From the NCBI GenBank assembly GCA_964654155.1, contig CAZZGL010000015.1:1-22919 (forward strand): a stretch of 22,919 bases of DNA. The letters are read 5' to 3'. The position numbers and the translations under genes were made by a program. The notes below the pieces were generated by a model. The model did not search any database, was not told the DNA's origin, and worked only from the letters and a program-made list of their open reading frames with translations. Of this stretch, positions 7,708-15,604 are shown in pieces (position 1 is the stretch's first letter; each line of letters opens with the position of its first letter). The DNA comes from CAG-826 sp964654155 (GTDB lineage: Bacteria > Bacillota_I > Bacilli_A > RFN20 > CAG-826).

Positions 7708-7980
7708 TTAATTAATACGATCTTTTAAAGTCTTCGATGGCTTAAAGGAAACTGCCTTAGTCGCTGGTATAACGATTTCTTCTCCAGTTGCAGGATTTAC
7801 TCCTTTACGTTCTGCTCTTTCTTTGATAGCAAAGCCTCCAAAACCAGCTAATTTAATTTCTTCTCCTGAGGCTAATGCATTTGCTAAAGCTTCAACCATT
7901 GCGTCTAATGCATTTGCAGCATCTTTTTTTGTTAATCTAGCTTCTGCAGCAATAATTTCTACTAAATCTACCTTATTCAT
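7708..7980 (-). CDS. hup: DNA-binding protein HU
   Basis: A 90-residue HU/IHF-family protein, full length. The N-terminal helical dimerisation part is followed by GFGGFAIKERAERKGVNPAT, the beta-arm with the conserved proline in RKGVNP that intercalates in DNA, and the C-terminal FKPSKTLKDRIN. HU dimers bend and compact DNA without strong sequence specificity. AAGGAG lies 11 nt upstream of the ATG. The gene directly follows spoIVA, as hbs does in B. subtilis, but a 119-nt gap and its own terminator suggest it is a separate transcription unit. The gap 7981-8099 is AT-rich; I see no convincing promoter in it. Confidence 0.97.
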   Translation of the reverse strand: MNKVDLVEIIAAEARLTKKDAANALDAMVEALANALASGEEIKLAGFGGFAIKERAERKGVNPATGEEIVIPATKAVSFKPSKTLKDRIN

Positions 7981-8099
7981 AATTTGATTTTCTCCTTTTG
8001 GTATTTTTAAAATATCATACTTTTATTATGTGCGCAACAGAAAAGAAATTCATTATTTATAATGATTTTATTATATTTTTAAAAATTTTTAAAATATAT

Positions 8100-9578
8100 T
8101 TAGAATACAAATGCTACCAAATTATTTTTTCCTTTATTAGTAATCGTTTTTAATAATTGTTGCATTTTAACTTTAATTGGTTCAGGCATAGCTACTAATT
8201 TAGAATTAATTCCAGATTTAATAATTTCTTTAAACTTTTGTCCAAACATCTCACATTCAAGAACTGATAAAGGATTTTCTTCATATGCTTTTGTCAAATA
8301 ATCAACAAAATAATCACTTTGCATTTTTGATCCTAATATTGGTTCAAATGAAGTTTCTAAGTCCACTCTTATAACATGATATGTTGAAGAAGTTGCTTTA
8401 ACTTTAATTCCATAACGAGAACCTGATTTTAATGTACATGGCTTTTCAATTTTAATGTCATCTAATGAGGCTTGACTACATCCATAGCCAGTTTGAGAAG
8501 CTTGTTCTAAAGCCACCGATATCTTATCATATTCTCTTTTTGCTTTAACAAACTCACTTAAAACCGCGATTAATTCTGCTTTTGAAGTAATGCTACAACC
8601 AACCAGTGAAGTTAATACTTGTTCATATAATTCTTCCTCAACTTGAATTTCAACAACGACAACCCCAGTTCCTGTATCAACATCTTTAACAAAAGCATCA
8701 CTTACATATTCATTTTCTTTTAAGCAAGCAGAAATTATATCAACATCTTTAACAATCCTAGCCTCCTTCATCGCGTATTCAACAGAGCTATTGATACTGA
8801 CTTTTAAATAATGACTTTCTTCTAATGAAGCAATCCATGATGGCATAGCTACATCGACACTTGTTACCGGAAATTGATATAAGGCTTCCTTTAATATATT
8901 TAAACAATCATCTTCAGTCATTTCTTCAGCATTTATAGGAATAACTGGTACACTATATTGTTCTTGTAAAGTTTTCGCTAACGAAGTTGTTTCTTCTTCT
9001 TGAGGATGCAAAGAATTTAATACAATAACATATGGTCTATCTATTTGTTTCATTTCCTCAATTATTTTTGTTTCTGCATTTAAATATTCTTCTCTTTTAA
9101 ACTCACCAATACTTCCATCACTAAATAAAACAATTCCTAAAGTAGAATGTTCTTTGATAACCTTTTGTGTGCCAATTTTTGCCGCATCATCAAACGGAAT
9201 ACTTTCACTAAACCATGGCGTTTTCACCATTCGCATTTTGCCGTCTTCTAAATATCCTGATGCTGAATCAATAACATAACCAACACAATCGATTAGTCTT
9301 ACGCGCACACTTAAATTTTCTTCAACTTTTAAATTGACACCATTTGCAGGAACAAACTTCGGTTCAACTGTCATAATAGTTTTTCCACTTCCAGAAGTTG
9401 GAAGTTCATCTCTAGCGCGATTTTTTACTTCTTCATCTTCAATATATGGAAGTACTGCCACTTCCATAAAACGCTTAATAAACGTTGATTTTCCCACTCT
9501 AACAGGACCAACAACCCCTAAATAAACATCACCATTATTTCTTGCCCCGACTTGTTTAAAAACGGTCATACCATCCAT
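8100..9578 (-). CDS. spoIVA: Stage IV sporulation protein A (spore coat basement ATPase)
   Basis: A 492-residue protein, the same length as B. subtilis SpoIVA and alignable throughout. The Walker A is GPVRVGKS (24-31), followed by DELPTSGSGKTIMTVEPKFVP and LIDCVGY. SpoIVA is an ATPase made in the mother cell. It polymerises on the forespore outer membrane and is the platform on which the coat is assembled and to which cortex formation is coupled. The C-terminus VAFVF keeps the short hydrophobic end that contacts SpoVM in Bacillus. GGGAGGA lies seven bases before the ATG. A sigma-E-type -10 lies about 40 bp upstream (separate entry). Its presence is strong evidence that the organism, or its recent ancestors, form endospores. 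Confidence 0.98.
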   Translation of the reverse strand: MDGMTVFKQVGARNNGDVYLGVVGPVRVGKSTFIKRFMEVAVLPYIEDEEVKNRARDELPTSGSGKTIMTVEPKFVPANGVNLKVEENLSVRVRLIDCVGYVIDSASGYLEDGKMRMVKTPWFSESIPFDDAAKIGTQKVIKEHSTLGIVLFSDGSIGEFKREEYLNAETKIIEEMKQIDRPYVIVLNSLHPQEEETTSLAKTLQEQYSVPVIPINAEEMTEDDCLNILKEALYQFPVTSVDVAMPSWIASLEESHYLKVSINSSVEYAMKEARIVKDVDIISACLKENEYVSDAFVKDVDTGTGVVVVEIQVEEELYEQVLTSLVGCSITSKAELIAVLSEFVKAKREYDKISVALEQASQTGYGCSQASLDDIKIEKPCTLKSGSRYGIKVKATSSTYHVIRVDLETSFEPILGSKMQSDYFVDYLTKAYEENPLSVLECEMFGQKFKEIIKSGINSKLVAMPEPIKVKMQQLLKTITNKGKNNLVAFVF

Positions 9579-9615
9579 GATTAAATCCTCCCAAATTTCT
9601 TTTTTTATTCACCAA

Positions 9616-9640
9616 AATGTATGATAGTTTTAAAAACTTT
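9616..9640 (-). promoter_or_regulatory. Candidate sigma-E promoter of spoIVA
   Basis: On the minus strand CATACATT (9623 down to 9616) matches the sigma-E -10 consensus CATACAnT at every defined position. Transcription would start near 9608, leaving a leader of about 30 nt that contains the GGGAGGA ribosome site. The -35 is less clear (TCTAAAG region near 9640). spoIVA of B. subtilis is known to be sigma-E dependent, which supports the call. Confidence 0.6.
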
Positions 9641-9645
9641 AGAAC

Positions 9646-9679
9646 AAAAAAACGAACCTCGATTGAATAGTTCGTTTTC
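9646..9679 (-). terminator. Intrinsic terminator after the spoVIF-like gene
   Basis: On the minus strand AAAACGAAC pairs with GTTCGTTTT across a 12-nt loop and is followed by a T tract. It lies 26 bases after the stop at 9705 and closes the cmk-der-spoVIF run before the spoIVA promoter. Confidence 0.85.
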
Positions 9680-9704
9680 TTAAACATTTAGTATACTTAT
9701 TAAA

Positions 9705-9941
9705 CTAAATAACCTTTTTTAAATTTTTTGGTATTTTATCTTTTTTAACTGCTGAAATAATCTGTTCAGTTTTTTCTTCACTGACATCTCTTCCCGCCAT
9801 GACAGCAACCTTTTTAATTAAACTTCGCAAGTTATCTTCATCTGTTAAATCAGAGCCAGACACTTCTTTAGCTAATTTTAAAATGTCTTCTCTTTTAACT
9901 TTACTTCTTGCTTCAACTTTATCAAAAATCGAATCGCACAT
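9705..9941 (-). CDS. Stage VI sporulation protein F-like
   Basis: A 78-residue soluble protein resembling B. subtilis SpoVIF (YjcC, 86 residues). It has FDKVEARSKVKREDILKLAKEV near the N-terminus, then DEDNLRSLIKKVAVMAGR and the C-terminal pattern TEQIISAVKKDKIPKNL. SpoVIF is a mother-cell protein needed for correct coat assembly and GerE-controlled gene expression in Bacillus. The sequence match is judged by eye, so the family call is good but not certain. The ATG at 9941 is preceded by AGGGTGA. It follows der by 44 nt on the same strand and is closed by a strong terminator, so it may simply be read through from cmk-der. The adjacent spoIVA fits a sporulation role. Confidence 0.7.
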   Translation of the reverse strand: MCDSIFDKVEARSKVKREDILKLAKEVSGSDLTDEDNLRSLIKKVAVMAGRDVSEEKTEQIISAVKKDKIPKNLKKVI

Positions 9942-9985
9942 ATCATCACCCTATTATACAATATGCATAAACTAGGCTTTTGACA

Positions 9986-11290
9986 TTATTTTCGTTCTCT
10001 AAGAACAAATTTAATTGGGCTTCCTTCTAATTCAAAAGCATTTCTTAATCTATTTTCTAAATATCTTTCATATGAAAAATGCATATAATGTGGATCGTTT
10101 ACAAATAAAACAAATGTTGGAGGGCAAACACCAACTTGATTTGCAAATAATATTTTAATTCTTCCACCATTAAAATGCGGAGGTGGATTCATCACTTGCG
10201 CATCTTGCATTATTTCATTTAAAACTGATGTTGAAACATGACTATGATAAGCATCATAAGCAACATCTATAGCTTGAAATATAGTTTGAATTCGCGATTT
10301 TTCTAACGCCGAAACATAAACAATAGGAACATAATCTAAAAATTTGAAATTTTCTCTTATCTTTTTTGTAAACTCCGCCATTGTGCGATGATCTTTTTCA
10401 ATTGCGTCCCATTTATTTACAACTATAATCATTGCTTTGTGTGCTTCAAGCGCATACCCAGCAACATGTTTATCTTGCTCTTTAATACCTTCTTTAGCAT
10501 CAATAACTAATAGAACAATATCACTACGATCAATTGCCGCTAGAGCTCTTAATGCCGCATATTTATCAACTGCTTCATAAATGCGACCTCTTTTCTTTAA
10601 TCCTGCCGTATCTATAACAACATAATCTCGACCTTCTCTTTTAAATGAAGTATCTATAGCATCCCTTGTAGTTCCTTCGATTGGAGAAGAAATAACTCTT
10701 GATTGATTTAAAATTGCATTAACTAAACTCGATTTACCAACATTTGGTCTTCCAATTAATGAAAAACATATTTGACCTTCATAGTCATTATCATTTTTTT
10801 CTGGTAAATATGCGATTATTTGATCTAATAAATCTCCTATGCCAATTCCATGGGCGCCACTAACTGGAATAGGTTCACCAATACCTAAGCCGTAAAACTC
10901 CATAATGTCACATTTATGTTCACCATCATCGATTTTATTAACCGCTAAAATAATTGGTTTATTACATTTATGTAACATTTTTGCAACCATTCTATCGTCT
11001 TTTGATATCCCTAATTGACCATTGACCACAAATACAATTACATCTGCTTCTTCAATAGCAATTTGCACTTGCGCTCTAATTTGTTCTTGGAATGGCCTAT
11101 TTTCAATTTCAACTCCACCAGTGTCTATTAGTCTAAATTCTTTAGTAAGCCAAGAAGCTTTCGTATAAATACGATCCCTAGTAACTCCAGGTTGGTCATC
11201 AATAATTGATTTTCTTTCTCCGGCAATACGATTAAAAATTGTTGATTTACCAACATTAGGACTTCCAACAATAGCTACAGTGCCTAGCAT
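9986..11290 (-). CDS. der: GTPase Der (EngA), ribosome assembly
   Basis: A 434-residue protein with two tandem GTPase domains and a C-terminal KH-like domain. G domain 1 has GSPNVGKS (9-16), DTGG (56-59) and NKID (118-121). G domain 2 has GRPNVGKS (180-187), DTAG (227-230) and a later NKWD. The KH part is the last 90 or so residues (RIKILFANQVGVCPPTFVLF). Der binds the 50S subunit late in its assembly and is essential in most bacteria. Length is normal. The ATG at 11290 overlaps the end of cmk (ATGCTAG), so the two are translationally coupled. Confidence 0.98.
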   Translation of the reverse strand: MLGTVAIVGSPNVGKSTIFNRIAGERKSIIDDQPGVTRDRIYTKASWLTKEFRLIDTGGVEIENRPFQEQIRAQVQIAIEEADVIVFVVNGQLGISKDDRMVAKMLHKCNKPIILAVNKIDDGEHKCDIMEFYGLGIGEPIPVSGAHGIGIGDLLDQIIAYLPEKNDNDYEGQICFSLIGRPNVGKSSLVNAILNQSRVISSPIEGTTRDAIDTSFKREGRDYVVIDTAGLKKRGRIYEAVDKYAALRALAAIDRSDIVLLVIDAKEGIKEQDKHVAGYALEAHKAMIIVVNKWDAIEKDHRTMAEFTKKIRENFKFLDYVPIVYVSALEKSRIQTIFQAIDVAYDAYHSHVSTSVLNEIMQDAQVMNPPPHFNGGRIKILFANQVGVCPPTFVLFVNDPHYMHFSYERYLENRLRNAFELEGSPIKFVLRERK

Positions 11291-11958
11291 GGTATATCAC
11301 CAACTCTTTCTTTAATTATCAAAATAACTTTATCTACAACTTCTTCAATATTCATATTAGATGTATCAATCAGTATTGAATCATCTGCTGGACAAAGAGG
11401 AGCAAAAGCTCTTGATGAATCAATTTTATCGCGACGAATTAAATCTACTTCAATTTCTTTAAGTTCACAAGAAATACCTTTTTCAATATTTTCTTTATAC
11501 CGACGTCTAGCTCTCTCTTCAACAGATGCAATTTGGAATATTTTAACATCTGCATTAGGAAGAACATATGTTCCAATATCTCTACCATCCATCACTACTG
11601 ATACAGACTCCGCCATTTCTCGTTGTATTTTTACTAACGCTAAACGAACATCCTTATATGAAGCTACATAAGAAACATTGCTTGAAACAATCGTCTCTCT
11701 TATTTGTCGAGTCACATTTTCACCACAACAAACAACAGTTCCATCCGCTTTTAATTCAATAGTTACTTCATTCATCAATTTACAAACTTCTTCTTCATTT
11801 GTACAATCAATTCCTTTTTTTAAAGCATACCAAGTAACTGAACGATACATTGCACCTGTATCGATATAAACAAAATTTAATCTTTTAGCAACCAACTTGG
11901 CAATTGTAGATTTTCCTGCTGCTGCTGGACCATCGATAGCAATTTTAATGTTTTTCAT
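11284..11958 (-). CDS. cmk: Cytidylate kinase
   Basis: A 224-residue nucleoside monophosphate kinase that phosphorylates CMP and dCMP with ATP. The P-loop GPAAAGKST is at residues 10-18, VYIDTGAMYRSVTW follows, and VVMDGRDIGTYVLPNADVKIFQIAS is the family's signature block, with RR/R residues for the phosphate-binding lid (RARRRYKE). The ATG at 11958 gives the N-terminus MKNIKIAIDG, as in relatives. A GTG four codons upstream lies inside the ribosome-site region (AGGGTGGGAAG) and is less likely. It overlaps der by seven bases and follows a small membrane protein gene by 22 nt, so the three form an operon. Confidence 0.97.
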   Translation of the reverse strand: MKNIKIAIDGPAAAGKSTIAKLVAKRLNFVYIDTGAMYRSVTWYALKKGIDCTNEEEVCKLMNEVTIELKADGTVVCCGENVTRQIRETIVSSNVSYVASYKDVRLALVKIQREMAESVSVVMDGRDIGTYVLPNADVKIFQIASVEERARRRYKENIEKGISCELKEIEVDLIRRDKIDSSRAFAPLCPADDSILIDTSNMNIEEVVDKVILIIKERVGDIPC

Positions 11959-11980
11959 AAAACTTCCCACCCTTTTAAAA

Positions 11981-12232
11981 CTATAGCGATAAAATAATTC
12001 CTAAAAAAATTAAGACAATAAGCAATATAATTAAAACAGTAATAATCAATTTACTTTTACTAACTTCATCTAATTTCTTCTCTGTTTTCCTTTTATAGGA
12101 TACTTGACTCAAGGTAATATTTCCATCTTTTTTTAAATGTTTTCCTTTTGACTTTGCAATTGGCAAATCGCCATCATCAGAATAAAGAATGTCATAACGA
12201 TATCTTTTATATTTTTCAACTCGATATTTCAT
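11981..12232 (-). CDS. Small tail-anchored membrane protein, unknown function
   Basis: An 83-residue protein that I do not recognise. Residues 1-58 are soluble and strongly basic (YRVEKYKRYRYDILYSDDGD, then many Lys). Residues about 62-82 form one hydrophobic segment (IITVLIILLIVLIFLGIILSL) that ends the protein, so it is probably anchored by its C-terminus with the basic part in the cytoplasm. GAAGGGAG is seven bases before the ATG at 12232; an ATG two codons upstream is too close to that site. It is the first gene of the run with cmk and der. The basic face could touch RNA, DNA or phospholipid heads, but nothing in the sequence decides this. Confidence 0.65.
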   Translation of the reverse strand: MKYRVEKYKRYRYDILYSDDGDLPIAKSKGKHLKKDGNITLSQVSYKRKTEKKLDEVSKSKLIITVLIILLIVLIFLGIILSL

Positions 12233-12285
12233 GTTCATGCTCCCTTCTAAATCCGCACAAAAGCATTTTTAAATTTATAATTAAA

Positions 12286-12316
12286 ATTATAAATAAAAAA
12301 GCAATTTCTTTTTCAA
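12286..12316 (-). promoter_or_regulatory. Candidate sigma-A promoter of the small protein-cmk-der operon
   Basis: On the minus strand TTGAAA (12316-12311) and TATAAT (12291-12286) are separated by 19 bp. Both hexamers are good but the spacing is longer than the optimal 17. Confidence 0.4.
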
Positions 12317-12346
12317 TAACATTTTAATAAATCGCAAATCATTTTA

Positions 12347-13249
12347 CTAGTATTCAATATTATTTCCTTTAACTTCTTGATAAATCCGATAAATTTCTTG
12401 AAGCAAATAAAAATTTGTAAATGATTGGTTATAAATAATATTTGTCTCTCTAACAACACTTAAGTTTTCAATAGGAAGCGCAATTAATTGTTTTTTCTTT
12501 ATTTCATGATAACAAGCACTACGCGCTAAAATAGAAACCCCAAGATTTTTACGTACTAAATCTTTTATAGTAGCGATATTATCAACTTCCAAAATTATAT
12601 TAAAATCATCCGTTGTTTCATTCATTGTCATTAATGCAGAAAGAAATTTTTTTCTTGTATCTGAACTTGGAAGTCTTAAAATCATTTTTTCTTTTTTTAA
12701 ATCATTTATTGTAATAATTGATTGTTTTGATAAATGATTATTATTAGATAAAATACAAACCAAATAGTCCGTGTCTAATAATAATGATTTATATTTGGTT
12801 GGATTGGCTTTTTCTTCAATTATTGCTAAATCAATTTCAAAATTATCTAATTTATTATAAAGATTTTTTATGGTATCAGTAATAACTGTAATGTTTAATT
12901 TATCTATAAGTGTACTACATTTAGCTAAAACTTCCATCATTATATTGCTCTCAGATGTATGAGTAATACCAATTCTAATATTTGTTATATTCTTTTTAGA
13001 ATCTTTAACTTCCATTTCCAATTTTTCATATAACGCCATAATTTTTTTAGCATAACTAACAACTATTTTACCTTCTTCTGTAAAAATAACCTCATTTTTC
13101 TTTCTAATAACAAGTTTATTATTAAATTCATCTTCTAGTAATTTTATATGATGACTTACTGCCGGTTGTGTTAAAGAAAGTTCTTCCGCAACTCGAGTAA
13201 AATTTTTTAATTCGCTTAATTTAATTAACGTTAATAATTTATTATCCAT
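12347..13249 (-). CDS. LysR-family transcriptional regulator
   Basis: A 300-residue LTTR. The winged helix-turn-helix is at residues 5-65 (LSELKNFTRVAEELSLTQPAVSHHIKLLEDEF, the family's typical pattern). It is followed by a linker helix and a periplasmic-binding-like effector domain (about 90-295). The protein would bind DNA as a tetramer and respond to a small ligand that cannot be named from the sequence. AAGGAGAA lies before the ATG. The gene is divergent from the antiporter gene at 13370 with 120 bp between them, the classical LTTR-target layout. It therefore probably controls the antiporter and MgtC-family genes and itself. The ligand may be linked to pH, sodium or magnesium, but that is a guess from context. 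Confidence 0.9.
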   Translation of the reverse strand: MDNKLLTLIKLSELKNFTRVAEELSLTQPAVSHHIKLLEDEFNNKLVIRKKNEVIFTEEGKIVVSYAKKIMALYEKLEMEVKDSKKNITNIRIGITHTSESNIMMEVLAKCSTLIDKLNITVITDTIKNLYNKLDNFEIDLAIIEEKANPTKYKSLLLDTDYLVCILSNNNHLSKQSIITINDLKKEKMILRLPSSDTRKKFLSALMTMNETTDDFNIILEVDNIATIKDLVRKNLGVSILARSACYHEIKKKQLIALPIENLSVVRETNIIYNQSFTNFYLLQEIYRIYQEVKGNNIEY

Positions 13250-13324
13250 AGCAGTTCTCCTTACTATAAAAATAATTTATGGTTATAAATAAAAATATAA
13301 TTTCTATTTATCTAAATAAAATTA

Positions 13325-13330
13325 TATAAT
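13325..13330 (+). promoter_or_regulatory. Candidate -10 of the antiporter gene within a palindrome
   Basis: TATAAT lies inside a perfect 14-bp palindrome (13319-13332, AAATTATATAATTT) in the LysR/antiporter divergent region. The -35 is weak. The palindrome could be an LTTR site, but the region is so AT-rich that chance is a fair explanation. Confidence 0.3.
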
Positions 13331-13369
13331 TTATTTACGAAATATTCAATATGAGAGGAGGGACTTTAA

Positions 13370-14806
13370 GTGTCTATTTACACTTCAATTTATGACAAAT
13401 TGAATATAACTTCATCGGTAAGTATTACCATTATTTCAATTGCCATAATGTTATTTTCTGGTTTTCTATTAACAAGAGTAACAAAACTATTAAAACTTCC
13501 TAATGTTACTGCATATATTGTTGCAGGAATTCTTATAGGTCCTTATGTCCTAGATTTAATTCCAACTACGTTTGTTGAAGGGACAAGCTTTTTAGCGGAT
13601 ATTGCTCTTGCATTTATCGCATTTAGTACTGGCGAATTCTTTAAACTTGATGTTTTAAAGAAAAACGGCGTTAAAGTATTAATTATCACGGTATTTGAAG
13701 CATTACTAGCAACTATTGTTGTTTTCTGTGTTTGCTACTTTATTCTAAGATTAGATTTAGCATTCTCAATTGTTTTAGGCGCTCTTGCATCTGCAACCGC
13801 TCCAGCATCAACAATGATGACTATTCGTCAAACTAAGGCAAAAGGTGATTTCGTTGATACTTTATTACAAGTAGTAGCGCTCGATGATGTTGTCGGATTA
13901 ATTGCATTTAGTATCGCTACTTCAATTGCCGCAGCATCCTCTTCTGGAAATGTTGAATTTATGAGTGTTGTTCGTCCTATACTATATAACATTTTAGCTC
14001 TAATAATTGGAGGATTATTTGGATACTCAATGAAATTCTTGCTTTCAAAGAAAAGAACAAAGGATAATCGTTTAATTATTTCAATCGCTATGTTATTTAC
14101 ATTCTGTGGATTATGTACATTATTAGATATTTCCTCTTTATTAGGATGTATGTGTATGGGAATGGTTTATATCAATGTTACCAATGATGACAAACTATTC
14201 AAACAATTAAACTACTTTTCACCACCTATTTTATTACTATTCTTTGTTAGATCCGGAGTTTCTTTTAACTTGAGCGCCTTATTCTCTTCTTCTTCAATTG
14301 GAAGTACTCCAATCATTATTATTGGAATTGTCTACTTCTTAACAAGAATTATCGGTAAATATGGTGGAGCTTACTTAGGTTGCTTAACTACTAAAAAAGA
14401 TAAAAAAGTTCGTAATTACTTAGGTTTAGCCCTTATTCCTCAAGCTGGAGTCGCAATCGGATTAGCCTCTCTTGGTGCTCGTACTATTGGAGGGGATGCT
14501 GGTGCCGCTCTTGAAACAATTATTTTAGCATCTAGTGTTTTATATGAGTTGATTGGTCCTGCTTGTGCTAAATTATCATTGTATCTTTCTAAATCTTATG
14601 GAACTGATGCAATTGAAGAAACAGTAATACCTATTGAAGAAAAAATCACTGTCGATGATGAAACAACAATAATTGATGAAATTCAAGAAATTCAAAAAAA
14701 TATGCCAATGCAAAACCTTGAATATACTTCAGAAGAAGAAGCTGCTTTCCTTGAAGCCGCAGATGAACTTTATTCACAAGGATATAAAAATAACAATAAA
14801 AGATAG
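13370..14806 (+). CDS. Cation/proton antiporter (CPA2, Na+/H+ exchanger family)
   Basis: A 478-residue membrane protein with about 12-13 hydrophobic segments in residues 15-415 and a hydrophilic acidic tail (about 420-478). The core of the Na+/H+ exchanger fold is visible: SATAPASTMM (141-150, the unwound crossing segment) and ALDDVVGL (170-177) with the paired aspartates D172 and D173. A DD pair at this place is typical of electrogenic exchangers such as NapA and NhaA. There is no TrkA-N (RCK) domain, so it is not a full Kef-type channel. The start is GTG at 13370, with AGGAGGG seven bases upstream. It is followed 17 nt later by an MgtC-family gene and is divergent from a LysR regulator. Likely role: sodium or potassium extrusion or pH homeostasis; the ion is not proven. 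Confidence 0.88.
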   Translation: MSIYTSIYDKLNITSSVSITIISIAIMLFSGFLLTRVTKLLKLPNVTAYIVAGILIGPYVLDLIPTTFVEGTSFLADIALAFIAFSTGEFFKLDVLKKNGVKVLIITVFEALLATIVVFCVCYFILRLDLAFSIVLGALASATAPASTMMTIRQTKAKGDFVDTLLQVVALDDVVGLIAFSIATSIAAASSSGNVEFMSVVRPILYNILALIIGGLFGYSMKFLLSKKRTKDNRLIISIAMLFTFCGLCTLLDISSLLGCMCMGMVYINVTNDDKLFKQLNYFSPPILLLFFVRSGVSFNLSALFSSSSIGSTPIIIIGIVYFLTRIIGKYGGAYLGCLTTKKDKKVRNYLGLALIPQAGVAIGLASLGARTIGGDAGAALETIILASSVLYELIGPACAKLSLYLSKSYGTDAIEETVIPIEEKITVDDETTIIDEIQEIQKNMPMQNLEYTSEEEAAFLEAADELYSQGYKNNNKR

Positions 14807-14823
14807 GAGATAACTAAAAAAAT

Positions 14824-15549
14824 ATGATTACTTTACAAAATTTTATCGATCCTTTAGCGGATTTATTAGGTGAATGGGCTACCGAATTAAACGCCTACTC
14901 TACAATATTACGTTTATTACTTGCCCTCATATGTGGAGCAATAATTGGTATTGAACGTTCTTCAAAAAGACACTCAGCCGGTTTTAGAACATTTATTCTA
15001 GTTACTTTAATGGGATGTTTATCCGCAATTATAGACTCAGCTTTAATCATTAACGGCAATACAAACTTATACTTATTTGCTTCTGCTTCAACATTAGGAA
15101 CTGTTATCATCAGCGGAAACTCAATTCTTTTCAGTTCAAAGAAGCAAATAAAAGGTTTAACTACTTCTGCAGGATTATGGTTATGTGAAATCTTAGGATT
15201 AGTAATTGGTTTAGGTTATTACTCAATCGCAATTGCTCTATGCTTTATTCTCATCATCATTCTTGCAGTATTCCCAAAAGTTGAAAACATCCTAAAAGAC
15301 AAATCAAATCACTTTGAAATTCACTTGGAATTAAAAGAAAAAAGTAAATTATCAGATTTCTTATATACTTTAAGAAAATTACAACTACGCGTAGATGATA
15401 TTGAACTCAACAGCGCATATATTGGTTCAGGATTAAGCGTCTATTCTATTTCTATCACCGATGAGAAAAAACAAAAAAGAAATCATAAAGATATAATTAA
15501 CGCATTATCCACGATTGATTATGTTTATTATATCGATGAAATAAAATAA
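14824..15549 (+). CDS. MgtC/SapB-family membrane protein with C-terminal ACT-like domain
   Basis: A 241-residue protein. Residues 28-150 carry the MgtC/SapB transmembrane block: RLLLALICGAIIGIERSSKRHSAGFRTFILVTLMG, with the family's GIER and AGFRT elements, and then GLTTSAGLWL (111-120). About four to five membrane segments are present. Residues 160-241 form a soluble alpha/beta domain resembling the ACT-like C-terminus of MgtC. Family members are linked to growth at low magnesium and to control of membrane potential or the F-ATPase; they are not shown to be Mg2+ pumps. An AGGAGATAA precedes the ATG. Co-transcription with the antiporter suggests a shared ion-homeostasis task. Downstream is a strong terminator. 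Confidence 0.88.
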   Translation: MITLQNFIDPLADLLGEWATELNAYSTILRLLLALICGAIIGIERSSKRHSAGFRTFILVTLMGCLSAIIDSALIINGNTNLYLFASASTLGTVIISGNSILFSSKKQIKGLTTSAGLWLCEILGLVIGLGYYSIAIALCFILIIILAVFPKVENILKDKSNHFEIHLELKEKSKLSDFLYTLRKLQLRVDDIELNSAYIGSGLSVYSISITDEKKQKRNHKDIINALSTIDYVYYIDEIK

Positions 15550-15550
15550 A

Positions 15551-15600
15551 AATGCATTATTTAGCCTCCCATTTAAAGGAGGTTTTTTAATGCATTCTTT
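15551..15600. terminator. Bidirectional intrinsic terminator between MgtC-family gene and degV
   Basis: An inner stem CCTCC/GGAGG around CATTTAAA is followed by TTTTTT. It is nested in a perfect outer repeat AATGCATTA (15551-15559) / TAATGCATT (15588-15596). A/T-rich flanks give U tracts for both of the convergent genes. Confidence 0.9.
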
Positions 15601-15604
15601 TTTT

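Noticed and set aside
9953..9965. TATAAT and a sigma-K-like CATATTGTA just before the spoVIF-like gene
   Set aside because: Either would start transcription at or inside the ribosome site (9946-9952), leaving no functional leader.
13319..13332. Firm LysR operator call for the 14-bp palindrome
   Set aside because: It is made only of A and T in a very AT-rich gap, so T-N11-A and palindromes are expected by chance; listed only as a weak promoter site.
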